From NCBI GenBank assembly GCA_029448655.1, contig JACCLO010000006.1, positions 1,674,001 through 1,738,000 of the forward strand: a stretch of DNA of 64,000 bases. The letters are read 5' to 3'. Shown here piece after piece: positions 36,363-48,965 of this stretch (the stretch's first letter is position 1; every line of letters starts with the position of its first letter). The position numbers and the translations under genes are program-made. Source of the stretch: Wolfiporia cocos (taxonomy: Eukaryota > Basidiomycota > Agaricomycetes > Polyporales > Phaeolaceae). The notes under the pieces are model-generated. The model saw only the letters and a program-made list of their open reading frames with translations. It had not been told where the DNA came from and searched no databases.

Positions 36363-39300
36363 TTAGCATGTTATATCCGCCGTCATGAAGTGACTGTGCT
36401 TCCTCTGATGGTCTCATCCTCGTACACCTATTTCGACGGTGACCTACTTGATGGTCTCAATAGAAATCTTGCCCAGGAGTAGTGCGATCGTACAGAAGGT
36501 GCACGGATAGGCCTGGTCGAACAAGTGGAATTATATTGTGCGCATCGTTCGAAGGATCAATCCAGGTCAGGTTGCGCAGCTGTGGGCACTTGAGCCTAAT
36601 GCGAACTTCAATGTATTAGTCGAAGGTGCGTAGTTTCTCATCATCAAGATACTCAGACGTTATTCTATCACCCGTAGAAACTCACACACCGCGCAATTTC
36701 CGCCGCCGATGCGGGCTCATGATGACCAAGCCACGCTGGTTTGTTCGACTCGCCAGTGGCGCAGGCTTAGTACAAATTTTCAATCTAATACGCATATGCT
36801 AGATTGTGCATTCTCCGAGCATTCCAAACGTATTATTGACTGAACTCACTCGGGATATGTGGTTGAATGGAACGTGAGCGCTATCGTACTTATCAAACGC
36901 ACAAAGGAGATAGCCATTGGTGACACAGCATACCGTGATGTCACTCCGCAATATGGACATCTCGTTCCACTGGAATGCGGTAAGTAACCGAGCGAAAAGA
37001 GCGAATCCTAGTGCTAGGGGCAAGAGTGGGAGGCAGACACCAAAAGCTTCAACTAAGCACGGTAGAACGGGGATGTGCAGTTGTTCTCGTGTGGAGCAAA
37101 GCCACTGGTGGGCGGAACGACCTCATCGAATTGCCGTATTGTGCGCGGACATTGGCAGATTGGCGCGATGTGTCAGTGCCGCCTATGAGTGCACGTCACG
37201 GTACACGTGCGATTAAAAAGTGCAGCCATTGCCAGCCAGCGCGCTGCTTTGAAGGCAAGAACTCCTGTAACCGCAATCTGTCTCTTTCTGCGGTGGCAGA
37301 TACATCTATCCTGTGTACTATGCGGTTCCGCGAATGGCGGAGACTTGGATTGTCAGCACCATGCGCCATCACTGTGTAGTGTTTATCCCGTGTGGCCGTT
37401 GGCGAGCCTGCGCCTCCGAGCCTTAACAATCGTGTAGCAAGTATATTCAAGTACCGTTCAGTCGTTGATAACTTCGAGCCTGGAGGGCACGAACAAGCAG
37501 GATTTTGTTGCAGCTCGGGTGCTGTGGCGGGTTTCTTATAAGAATCGAGAAGCCGCCTGGGAAGCAGTCAGTATACTCGTGCGCCAATCTCTCCAGCACG
37601 TCAGCCGAAGTCATCGTCAATGTTTCACTACCATAACACAGTTGACATAGCGTGTTGACAGCATGCTGAGCAGCTGACCAGGCTAAGCAGCTGAGTGGGC
37701 TGCCATCTTCAAGCCCTACTGCAATCACGGCGTGAGAATATCCGACAGCCGCTGAACGAGTTCGCTGTATCTCGGGCAGAGCATGCCTTCGTGTCTGATC
37801 TTCACTCGCCTTTGCGCTGCGGGACGTGCGCGTACGTATTCCCGCCCGCGCAGGCGATGCCATCGGTATCATGAGTGCGGCTTCAGGTGCGGGTATTGTG
37901 CCATCGGTATCACGTAACCGCAATGGGAGCAAGAGCCCGTCAATCAGATGAGGTTCAACCTGCCGATGCATTTGCGGCGCCCTCGAGATTTGCTGAGGCT
38001 CGCACGGGGTACGTGAGGCGATGAGCAATCGATGCCGGCAGAAGCGTGCAGATCAGCGCGGGGGACGCGGCAGCTTTGTAAGAGTGCCGCCACCGGCGAG
38101 GACTCGAGGAAGACTCGGAGCTGCTCTCGAGACCCCCGATCGATCACTTGCGCGTGGGGTGGCATGAGGGTGCCGGTCTCGCCGACGTTGACGGGCGTCC
38201 GCCGTGCGCTGGGTGGGCGAGGAGGACGTGCGGAGGAGGGTTCGCATAAGTATCAGAGGGTGGGTAGAGGGCGGCAACGGCCGTTTTGCCTTGTACCTGG
38301 AGGAAATGGAGGTTCGCAGAGCGCTTCTGATGTTTGGTCGACATATAATGTCGCCTGTTTGATTTGATCATTGCTGGACAGCCTGGACGGGTCCGGAGTG
38401 TACCCCGGCCAGATCTGATGAGGGCACCGTGAGGCATTGTAGTCGATATCGTCGCTACTATCGCTGGATCACTTCTGCACAATTTGATGGCACGCGAATA
38501 AATAATAAGCGCAGGCTCCGTTCATCTCCGGACAACTTCCATTATGTAGTCTAGGATCCATGCATAGTACTAAAAATGACAATGTTAAAAAAAACATTGT
38601 TGAAACCGAGGGATACCACCTCACAGTTAGTCACAAGATGCCAGGCGTGCCGCCATCATGGAATCGGCCTGCTTTGACCTGACGCTAGAGCGCACGCTAG
38701 TTGCTGGATCGGACTTTCAAAGCGTGATTTCCATGACAGAAAAGGCGCCCACAGTTTGTCACGCCTGGGTCATTTCTTTGAATTTCTTCGCAATAGCCTG
38801 ATATCTGCTCTAGAAAACGTTGACTTGGTGGCCATATCATCTCAACCTATGCCATCCTTCTATTAGCAGCGCCAAAGCGCAGGATCGGACCTGATCTTAC
38901 AAGTTACGTCATACCCCGGTCCGAGGGGCTTCGAAAACACAACATTCAGAATTTTGCACAAAGACACAAGCCAGGAATCTGAATGAAACTATACAGCAGC
39001 ATTATTCTACATGTATCCTATATATATGATTTTTTCGTGATTTTTCAATGCGATGGGGCCCCTGCAGAGTCGATTGTGGAGAAGTGGTCCAGCGATAGTA
39101 TCAACATATCTATAGAGTTCACAGGTCCATATATGGATCTGGTAGGTCACGATTCCGCGAGCAGCGGAAGCTTACTGGACGAGTAGCGGACGGTAGCGTC
39201 TACGTGGGCGCGTTCTCTGCTATGCAGTAGAGCGAACGGGCCTTGAGCTGCCAAAATGTATCGTCGACGGACTACAATATATATAGTAGTTGCACTGCTA

Positions 39301-40876
39301 GAGCACTACATGTGCATCGTATCTGGAGAATATATCAATGAGTTTACCAATGCACGTCAAACGGAGTTCGCGAACTGTCATGCTGTTGTCTTGCCATCCG
39401 AGCGACGTCACACAAGACCTGTTACATCAAAAGATTGCCAGTCATGATCATTGACTCATTGGTTACCGCATCCATTTTCTTGCAGGGAGCTACCTCACAC
39501 GAAGTGTCATGCGCGAGTGCACGTCGACGCTGGCTTTATCGCCCTCACACCCGGTTTGTTCTCCAATCGCGTCAGTGTCGACGTCAGAGCTCAGAATGAC
39601 TTCTCCAAGCCCAGATTTATGGCAAATAAATAGGACGCGTTTGCCATCAGCCAATCGCATTCGAGTCGTCCATCTCCTTCACAAGTCATTGTACTATTAT
39701 GGCAAGTTGACTACTTAATCAGGTAGCCCTTCCACTTCACTTCAGATGTTTCGTCATACTTTCAGTCAGCTCTCAAACCTTGTGTCTCCAGTACCATAAA
39801 AGCTGGTCCACGACGCGTTGTAATGCAATATTCTCCCTGCGCTCTTCTCGTATCTAGCTTACCTCTGAAGCAACGCCATCCCTTCAAGAAGAACCGAACA
39901 GTTAGGCACGAGTAGACGATCACCAGTAAGCATGGTAAATTGTTTAGTTTATTAGTTCTATCTACGTCTATTTATTATGTGATCGTTCGGATCGTCGCGG
40001 CCATCGTTCTATCTTGGGTTTGTTCGCACACTCCCTTGCTCTACCGTCCGCATCTCCTCTTTTCCCTTCCACAGCGGCTTCCTTGCTCGCTCGAAAATCA
40101 TTGATGCAGGTGTATGGCTCCTTCCTTCCCACAACGGCCCCACTCACCTCTACGCTTGGAGGAGTATATTGCATCGACTCCTCGTGGAGCACCCGGATCA
40201 CTGATTCTTCCGCTCCGTCGGAGATCCAGGCGCTGCCAGCGCGCCAGGCCGAGGGACGGTGACTCGGGCGTCCATGCGGTGCCGGGATGCGCGTATAATG
40301 CCAACGGTATCAGCTACCCGTGATGGGAGGTGCTCGTACAGCCTTCGTTACTGGATGAATTGTGCGAGGGGGGAGGCGTGCCTGGTAAGGGTCTAGCAAG
40401 GCGAGGCCAATGCACGTACAGGGGCGTGCACAAAGACGAAGACGAAGAGGACAGGAAATGCCGAAATGTCGGCATCGTGGGAATGCCAATCGATCACTAT
40501 CCGAGGAGTTGATGAGTGGCGTGAGAGGCGCACGAGTGGCTGTGTCCGCCGGGTGTGGCTTGGCTGATGGGAGTCGTCCCAGGATGTGAGTGACTCTGAT
40601 CCATCGCGACTCTGATCCATCGCAGAGCGGCGCCCTCGATGGCCCGCTGCCGTGCAGCCGCGGACGACCACCGAGGCGCTTATACCCAGCGATGCCTCGT
40701 TGCGTGAGCGCGGGCGCCACTGTCAGGTTATGTCAATGCTGCCGTTCGCATCTGATCGCGCGCCAGAGAGGAATCTAAAGCAGGATGCTCGACTGCGCGC
40801 CTGGTCCGACTATATAATCCGCTAACGCCCCGCCTCGCCCCACCTCGTAATGCCTCTTCGCTCATAGTCTCCACCG
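36363..40876. other. Gene-poor region
   Basis: No gene can be supported over 4.5 kb. A short in-frame segment near 36515-36625 (KWNYIVRIVRRINPGQ) looks like exon debris of an unknown protein. Bases 37895-37940 and 40283-40325 share a weak repeat around TGCCAWCGGTATCA. A CAATGTT-A6-AACATTG hairpin lies at 38580-38600. Confidence 0.45.
40811..40818 (+). promoter_or_regulatory. TATA box
   Basis: TATATAAT lies 66 nt before the ATG of the glycosyltransferase gene. Confidence 0.5.
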
Positions 40877-42724
40877 ATGTTAAAGCCCTTCCGCTCGTCC
40901 CGCGCCGCGGGCCTGCCCGAGCATGAGCGCGACCTCCTCCCCAACCCCTCCCCGGCCGCGCGCCTCCCATGGCTCACGCGCCGCCTCACGAAAGCCTTTG
41001 TCGCGTCCCTCACCGCGATCACCATTATCCTGCTCATCGTGCACACTTCTCGCCCGACGCTCATGGTCGGAAAAGACCCCGAGGAGCTCTCCACGCCCGA
41101 GCCGGAGCAGATGCCCCCGCTGTACGAGCGATTCTACGAGTACGAGCGGCGCCTGCCCCAGCATCAGGTTGATCCGCCAGACGCCAAGTATTTTTGGATC
41201 GCAAGCCACGTCCGCCGTACGTGGCCCGAAGCCTTCTTATTTGCCCTTGAATTCATGTTCTCACGCAACAGTGTCCGGGTGGGGAAACATGATGCAAGAA
41301 TTGCTGCTGCATGCCTACCTCGCCCATCGCATCGGGAGAACGTGAGTGTCTCGCCGTGCGGCTTTTCCGGCGCGCGCTGACCCGCGTGCAGGTTCGTATG
41401 GGACGAGTACACATGGAACGAAGACGGCTCCAAGTACTCGCTGTACAACGGCAAGCCCATCCCGTCCCGCATCCCGCTCACGGCCGTCATCGCAGGTCAG
41501 TCTTCCCATTCTGTGTGGCGCGCGTACTGAGTCACCATCACTTGACAGGCCCGACGGTCGGTGCGCCCTTCTACACCGACCCGTCCTTCGCGCGGCCCGC
41601 CTCGGTGTCGAAGGAGTACTTCGACCGCGTCTGCCCCGAGAACGAGCGGCGGAAGCTGATGAACCAGGACATCGACGCGTCGCTCGGGCACACGAGCACG
41701 GCGGGCACGCTCATCGAGCGGTGGGTTGAGGTCATGCGCGATGTCGACGACCGCTGCGTCGAGTTGCCGCGCGACTCGTCCGTCATGTTTGACATCTGGT
41801 GAGAGCCTCCCCTCCAGCCTAGTCCTACTGTGGTGGGTCTGCTGACCACTGGCGCCCGCACAGGATTATGGGCGACAAGAACCGCCTGCTGGATGTCTGG
41901 CCGGGGTTCTCGCAGTCGCCCGTCGTGCGCGAGTTCGCGTGGTCGCCGCTCGTCGAGCTCGCGTTCGACATGAATCGCGAGCTGCTCTCGCCCTCGTCCG
42001 TCTTCAGCCCATACCTCTCCTCCTCCGCGGCGTTCTTGCTGCCTGCGCCGCCCGCAGCGGTGCCCTCGCCGTACTCGACGCCGTCTGCGGCGAGCATGAA
42101 TGCGTACGTGCTCCCCGCGGTGCGGTACGCGCCGCTGCCGGGCCTGCTCGCGATGCACGTGCGGCGCGGCGACTTTGCGGACCACTGCGTGCACCTCGGG
42201 CGCTGGTCGTCGTCGTATGTCGGCTTCGCGTCGTTCGACGTGCTCCCGGACCGGCTCGACGTGCCGCAGATGGACGACGAGTCGCGAATCGTGGCGTACC
42301 GCGCGCACTGCTACCCCAGCGTCGCGCAGATCGTCGCGCGGGCGCGGGCGGTGCGCGACGCGGAGGCGGCGGCGGGGCGTGCGCCGCTGAGGGACGTGTA
42401 CGTGATGACGAACGGGGACGCGGAGTGGGTGAAGGAGCTGAAGAGCGCGCTGACGAGGGACGGGTGGGCGAACGCCGCGAGCAGCAGGGACCTCATCGTT
42501 AACCCCGAGCAGCGGTATGTCAAGCAGGCAGTGGACATGCTCGTCGGGCAGCGCGCGCAGGTCTTTTTGGGCAATGGGGTGCGTGTCTGTTTGCTTGCTG
42601 CTGCCGTGGTTGTGATTGTACTGATTGGGCTTGCGTTTGGTAGTTCTCGAGCCTGTCGGGGCAGATCGTCATGCTGCGCCTCGCAAGCGGGATCGCACCC
42701 GACCAGAACAGGTTCTTTAGGTGA
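40877..42724 (+). CDS. O-fucosyltransferase-like type II membrane glycosyltransferase
   Basis: Six exons (40877-41216, 41272-41341, 41392-41495, 41549-41798, 41864-42578, 42644-42724) give 519 residues. A cytoplasmic N-terminus is followed by one signal-anchor helix (AFVASLTAITIILLIVHTS, about residues 40-58), a stem, and a lumenal catalytic part. Conserved points are SGWGNMMQELLLHAYLA, FVWDEYTWN, PSRIPLTAVIAGPTVGAPF, LLDVWPGFSQSP, MHVRRGDF (about 352-359) and the C-terminal FSSLSGQIVMLRL. The HxRRGDF motif matches GDP-fucose O-fucosyltransferase folds. Agaricomycetes have many such paralogues of unknown acceptor. Golgi location is inferred from topology. Confidence 0.82.
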
Positions 42725-44491
42725 TTGGGCTTGGTCGGTCCTCCCGCCTCTGGCTTGGGCTGCTTGCGAGGGTGCTAACTTATTTGGGACCCCGATGTTG
42801 CTCTGTTCTGCTTGGGACTTGGTCTTGTCTGGCGACCTTTCTGTGTCTGGTTCACGCATTCACACCCCTTCACGACCTTGCAGGAAGACTTGCTGTTAGT
42901 GTATAATGTGCATGCCCGCCGCGTTAAAGTGTTGTTAGTAGCCTGGGTGCGCTGTAATCTAACCTATACCGCTTGGGGGCTGTGTAGCTTGTCGTGATAG
43001 AGTAACTGTGATCTCCTTACCTGTTGCAGATGGTTGCAGAAATATAATGGCAATGACGCGCGCGGGGAAAAGAAAAGAAAATGTCTCAGGCGCTTGTCCA
43101 GCTTCGGTAGCTTCATTTGTTCAGCTATGACACTATTGCGTATTCGAGCTCTCGAGTGCGGTGCTGTCCAATCTTGAGAAAGTATATAATATGTCTGAAG
43201 AATTATAGCATAGGCGGGCACGAGGCGCCTGAGCTATTTTGCAGCTGTTTGCGTAAATAATGGCAGTGCGAAGAGAAACATGTAAATTAAAATGGCTCAG
43301 GCGCCCGTGCCTCATGCCGCAATCACTCAATACTTTAAAAATTCTTCATAGACATATCATGTGTTCAATCATTCTACGTGCGTATTGAACAGCATCACAC
43401 ATTTGAACTGAACAAGTCAAGTTGCTGGAGCTGAACTAGCGCCTGAGGCATTTTGATTTACGTATTTTCTTTTCCCCTGCGCCACAGCCATTTCATTCAA
43501 ACAGCAGTAAAAGCGATTATATAGGCAATTTAAGAGCAAGTCAATCTCTGATTGGCGCCCAAGAGGATCTGGCGATCGTGCTGATATACTATCGATTTGT
43601 GATCTACAGGGCGCGCTGCCAGGAATGCAACAATGGAACGTCACCAAACGTTATGTGTGTAAGCAGCCTCAAACTGGGTTTATGTAAATGCTGCGCAATC
43701 CCGATTCTCGGGACTTGAGAGGGGAAACATTGGGGGATCCTTGAATTGTGGCACACTGGCAGGGACTCTGACCTGGGATACGCTGATCCCGGGGTTGTGG
43801 GACCTCTCTGTCGATAGGGCACGCAAGGCCTACAGGTTAGTGCGCCATTACCTCCTTCTCGTTCCTGTGTTCTGTGTCAGCGATTGACTTATGTGCTACA
43901 CTCTTGCGTATCGTTGGACATTTAGAGCTGCTATGTGCAATACACTTATTGCGAGCGTAAAAGCTATATCGGACCACATTCTTGGGTGCTATGCTTTCAA
44001 TTGGATCCGTTCACAGCATGTGCTAAACCATGATCAGCGCGATCATACAAATGAAGCCCCACGGACGTCGTGCATGGTTACGCCCCTCGGCTAAACGACG
44101 CGACGCATCATCCGCGCGGCGCTTTTCCAAGAACAATTGCCCTTCGCAAGCGTGCACAATTACTAATGGAGGGTAGCTCATCATGATTGCCTGTTTTTGA
44201 GCGCGCCATTCACTACGCCTCGGCGCGCGCGGGGCCCGTTACCGAACAACAAGAGGCCATACCTGGCTCACATTGGTTCCGTGTCCGATGGTGCAGGACG
44301 ACCCGTTCCCGTCGGACTGCATGTACAGAGTTCTGACTGTCGAGACTGGAGACGTAAATCAGCTGCTGACGCTTTGAGGCGTCCAGAGTTTCCCGTGTCA
44401 TCTGTTGATAGATAGCTGCAAGCTTCCTCGAAACCATCCGTGGGTGCTGCGCGATTACACGGGACGACGTAACGTGCGTCTCTGCCGCGCA
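42725..44491. other. Intergenic region with foldback repeats
   Basis: No gene. It contains the inverted repeats at 43030-43495 and, near 44304-44317, the motif shared with other A-T-R 5' flanks. Confidence 0.45.
43030..43495. repeat. Foldback (nested inverted) repeat cluster
   Basis: Four related segments carry GCTCAGGCGC/GCGCCTGAGC next to AAAATG/CATTTT. Those at 43040-43105 and 43258-43320 are in + orientation; those at 43210-43265 and 43420-43495 are reversed. The outer pair matches over about 65 bp (GGGGAAAAGAAAA...CTCAGGCGCT) and the inner pair over about 25 bp. This looks like two adjacent small MITE copies. Confidence 0.55.
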
Positions 44492-44497
44492 TATATA
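44492..44497 (+). promoter_or_regulatory. TATA box of A-T-R copy 2
   Basis: TATATA lies 49 nt before the ATG. The 85 bp before the ATG are conserved with copy 3. Confidence 0.5.
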
Positions 44498-44540
44498 CGT
44501 AGGGTGCAGGATGAGCAGTGCACCGAACAGCTAACACATC

Positions 44541-47500
44541 ATGTCCGCTCGACGAATCCTTCCGCCCCCGCCACAGACGCACGCTCGCACGAGCGGCACC
44601 TTCCGTGCGCCCCCGCTCGACGGATCGCTGACGTTCCCCGAGATATGCGACTGGCACGAGAAGAACTCGCCAGAGCACCGTATGTTCGTCTACGCAGGCA
44701 ATGACGGCCAGGTCAGGTCGATCAGCTGGCGCGAGTCAGCAAGGGCGATCCGCGTGGCCGCCAAGCTGGTCCGCGATCGCATGGGATGGCAGCCCGGGAT
44801 GGCAGCCACGCCCGTGGTCGGCATCATAGCACAGTCCGGTGAGGAGCTGGAGTGTAGCTCTGCAGCAGCGTGGCTGACTGGTCGCGTGTGCAGATGCGAT
44901 TCCGTACGCCACACTTGTTTTTGGCGTCATGCGCGCGAATTACGCCGCTTTCCCCATCTCCGTCCGCAATTCGCCTGCTGCAGTCGCCCATCTAATCAAG
45001 CAAGTTGGCGTGCAGCACATTATACTGGGTGGTGGTAAGGGCACGCAAGATCTCTTTAATGCCGCCCTGGAGATTCTCAAGACACAGCACCCTACGGATG
45101 CCATACCTGCGGTGTCTCCAATGCCTGTTTTTGAGGACTTGTATCTTTCTGGGTCGAGCAGCGTCTCAGCCGAGGATCTTTTATTCGAATTCAAAGGCTC
45201 AGATGCTCCTGTTATGATTTCTCACTCGTCAGGTACGCACATTCAGCTTGCAAACCCGGGCGATCTAAGTAAATCTATCTCGCCTAGGCTCGACGGCATT
45301 CCCCAAGCCGATCTGGTTCACGCACCACCGCATTGTGCAAGTCCTGGTGACGCCTTGGTATGGCGAACGCGATCTCACCGGCTCAGTCTTCTCGGTGCAC
45401 ATGTCGCCAATGTACCACGCGATGGGCCTATTCAATGTACTGTGGACGGTGGGCAAGGCTGTGGCTACGTCTATCCGACAGGTATTGATGCGTAATCATC
45501 CACAGGCGAGCATGGGTACTACGTGTGGCCTCTTTGCACCCCAGTCGCCTCCGCCGGTCCCTACCCCTGATTCCGTCTTCGAAGCGGCAAAGACAACGGA
45601 TTGCAACACTCTAATAGTGATCCCTGCATTCCTCGAGGTAAATAAGAGTCCTTTCTATAGCTTTGTGGAAACTACCTACTAACATACGACGCTAGGTTTG
45701 GTCATATAACTCAGAATGTGTCAAGTGGCTCGCCACTCGTGATAGAGTGGTGCGTCGCTCCTGCGGAGATGGCGCGCTCATACTGAAGCTCTTGCTTAGG
45801 TATTTGGTGGAGGCCCATTGAATAAAGAGCGTGGAGATTATCTGGTCTCGCAAGGAGTACCGATATATGCCGGATATGGGACGTGCGTCCATCTTGACGA
45901 TATTCTACTCTGATCTGACATAGCCAATTGAAGTACCGAAACCGGAGGTCTGAGCATGTTCTTCCCAGGTAACTTTATCATCTTACTTAAGTCTAGTCGT
46001 TGAAAGATTTATCCATTTCAGCCGGTGGCAAGGTAGAATGGGAATATTTACGATTCACAGGTGGGGTTACAACAAAGTTGATACCATGGGACGACAACAC
46101 GTTCGAATTGGTTGTAGTGGTGAGCACACAGATTAAGCTGGTAATATTGTGTCCTGACTTTCTGTCGTTGCGTCCACCAGTCAAACGAAATCTACGAGCC
46201 GAATGTATGCAACGCGACCGTGGATGGCCGAAGTGCATATGCAACCTCGGATCTCCTTTCTCCGCATCCTACAGCCCCGGGATACTGGAAGATTGTGGGT
46301 CGGACAGATGACCAGATTATGCACAGTACGGGAGAAAAGGTGGGTTTGCTCTCATATCATAAGTTACGGAAGCGATGAACTTGTCTGCAGACGAATCCTG
46401 GCCCTTTGGGTACGCAGTTCATCGTAATATACTTCAGGGCAGCTGATTTATGATAATACAGAAAGCATGTTGAAGCAGGACCCGCATATCCAAGATTGCG
46501 TGATGTTCGGTCGCGGAAAATTCCAGCCTGGGATTCTCGTTGATCCGGTGCCCGAATTCCGCTTCGACCCCACAGATGAGGCAAGGTTGGCTGATTTCCG
46601 AAACAAGATATGGTATGAAAATACCTGATTTCGGCTTGCTGCCATGCTCATGGATTGCTAGGCCCACGGTCGAAAAGATGAATGCATATGCTCCACAGCA
46701 TTCAAGACTGTTCAAGGAGGTAATTCGCGACATATCAAAAACAAGTGTGATCAAGGATTGATGTCCCGATCAGATGATTCTAGTCTCGAGTCCCGCAAAG
46801 CCATTCCAGTTCACTGCCAAAGGCACTGTACGAAGAGCAGCGATGATCACAGAATATGAGGAAGAGATCGAGGCAGCATATGAACGAGTGGAGAAGAGCG
46901 AGCAGTCAGATATCCCACTGCCTTCTCAATGGGATGACAGCACCGCGATTGATTTCATTCGCGCGGTGATATCCAAGATCATGACCCGTGCAGTCGGAGA
47001 CGACGACGACATATTCCAACATGGATGCGACAGGTTCACATTTCCACCGGATGACTAACCGCAAGTGTGCTGATGTGTTATCGTAGCCTCCAGGCAACCT
47101 ACATCAGGAACACCGTCCTTCGAGCCTTGCGAGAATCGGCACAGATCGATACCCGGAAAGTAGAAACTACATTCGTCTACAGCAACCCTACGGTCTCAAG
47201 CCTGGCATATTTTGTAGCCAAGGTTGCGCGCGGAGAATCGTTAACGGAATCCTCCAACTTGAGTCAACGAATTTCGGCGATGCACAAGATGGTGGCGAAA
47301 TACAGCGACAATTTCCCTATTCACTGCGGTGATATCTCACCGACCGGTGGCGACATCGTCTTGCTCACAGGGTCTACTGGAGGTCTGGGATGTCATATCC
47401 TCGCTCAACTCGCAGACGACCCGAAAGTTGAGCGAGTATATGCGTTCAATAGACCTTCTCGAAGCGGTATTGCTGTTCGAGATCGACAGAGATCTGCGCT

Positions 47501-48723
47501 AATCCAACGCGGGCTGGAGGCGAGCATTGTGGACGGTGGCAAGATTGTGCTTGTAGAAGGCGATCTGACATCTTCCAACTTTGGAATGTCCAGCATTGCA
47601 TACGAAGAGGTACAGGCATTATTGCGAGCCCATATACATTGCTGATCGTGTTCCAGATGCAACGTTCAACTACTCACATCATACATAACGGTGCGTTCTC
47701 CTTCACGGTCACGACTGTCTCTGGCTAATATTTCCGTCACAGCTTGGCGAGTTGACTTCAACGTGTCCCTGAGCTCCTTCGAAGACAGCATCAAAGGGCT
47801 TCGTTGCCTAGTCGAGCTGTCTCTCTCTTCCCCTTTGAACATACCGCCTCGGATTGTCTTCACCAGCTCAATCGGCGTTCTGCAGGGTAAGCATAGCATT
47901 GTTTGAGGCACAATGAGTCGTGTTCTGATCATCTTGATGTTCTCAGGTGCGGCACCCAATGATCGGCTCAATGAGGTCCCCGTGCCTGCCGAATTTGCTG
48001 CAGGACTCGGCTACGCAGAATCTAAATGGGTATCTGAGCAGATCCTGTATCAAGCAGCAGCCAGGACGCCGCTAGACCCGATGGTTGTCCGTGTTGGTCA
48101 GCTATCCGGAGGGCCGGGAGGTGATTGGAACACACACGAGTGGTTCCCTTCGATGGTCCAGACTGCCCCGGTGCTACGCTGCTTCCCCGACGACGACAGA
48201 GTGAGTCAATTGTCAACCATCTTGGTTCACGGTCTGAGCTTTAATGACTGGGCAGGGAGTGGCGTGGATACCACTTGATCTCGCTGCCTCAGCAATTATC
48301 GACTTCTCGAGGGCGACGAATTCAACACACACAGTCCACCTCGTACATCCTCGTCCTGTATCATGGCACTCACTGGCGACAATTGTTGCTTCCGAGTTCG
48401 ACATCCCTCTTGTGCCCTACGCCGAATGGCTTGCAAATCTGGAACGCGTAGCTCAAGCTGGAGACGCTCTCGAGAATGGCACATCCCCTTCGCCTGCAAA
48501 AGCCATGCATGCTCTTCAACTTCTTCCGACATTCAGGGGACTCGGAGTGAAGACTGATGCAGAATCTTCCACGCTGGCACTTGGGATGGCAGATATGGAG
48601 GTCCAGAAAGCGGTCGAGGCGTCTTCTACCCTTGCCGATGTACATGTGCGACAGTTGGGACCGCAAGATGTTCATCAGTGGATCGCCTATTGGCGGAAGG
48701 CTGGGCTATTTAGCGGGCAGTAG
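44541..48723 (+). CDS. A-T-R adenylate-forming reductase (NRPS-like), copy 2, intact
   Basis: Eighteen exons sum to 3270 nt, or 1089 residues plus stop. Adenylation domain: SSGSTAFPKP near residue 212, YGTTETGG near 353, GRTDDQIMHSTGEK near 453. Carrier domain: DDDIFQHGCDSLQA, with the phosphopantetheine Ser at about 616 encoded by AG and C on either side of the intron 47034-47086. Reductase domain: VLLTGSTGGLG near 710 (NAD(P) loop) and YAESK near 872-876 (Tyr and Lys of an SDR fold), plus VRVGQLSGG. There is no condensation or thioesterase domain. In this family a carboxylic acid is adenylated, held on the carrier and released by reduction to an aldehyde or alcohol. The substrate cannot be read here. 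It is probably cytosolic. Copy 3 is a tandem duplicate of it. Confidence 0.9.
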
Positions 48724-48965
48724 AGTAGTATGATGACTTTCAGTTGATCATCTAGGTGTACTTGGGCAAGTCACGACACGCTAATTATTCGTGACTACTA
48801 TTCGTTTTATGCGCTCGGTTCTTGCCAGCTCTCGTAATGTGATCGCAATAAGTCTTACGAGACCACGGCATGCAGCAGGCCTATGTCTCGACTCATAATC
48901 GGCGTAGTACGAGCAGTCTCAGAGATCTGGCTCTCATATCGCTGCCCCAACGATGACTTGAATAT

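Noticed and set aside
37447..38028. Minus-strand 193-codon open frame
   Set aside because: No recognisable domain, irregular composition, and no support for splice sites or homology with neighbours.
41571..42308. Minus-strand 245-codon open frame
   Set aside because: It is the antisense shadow of the O-fucosyltransferase-like exons.
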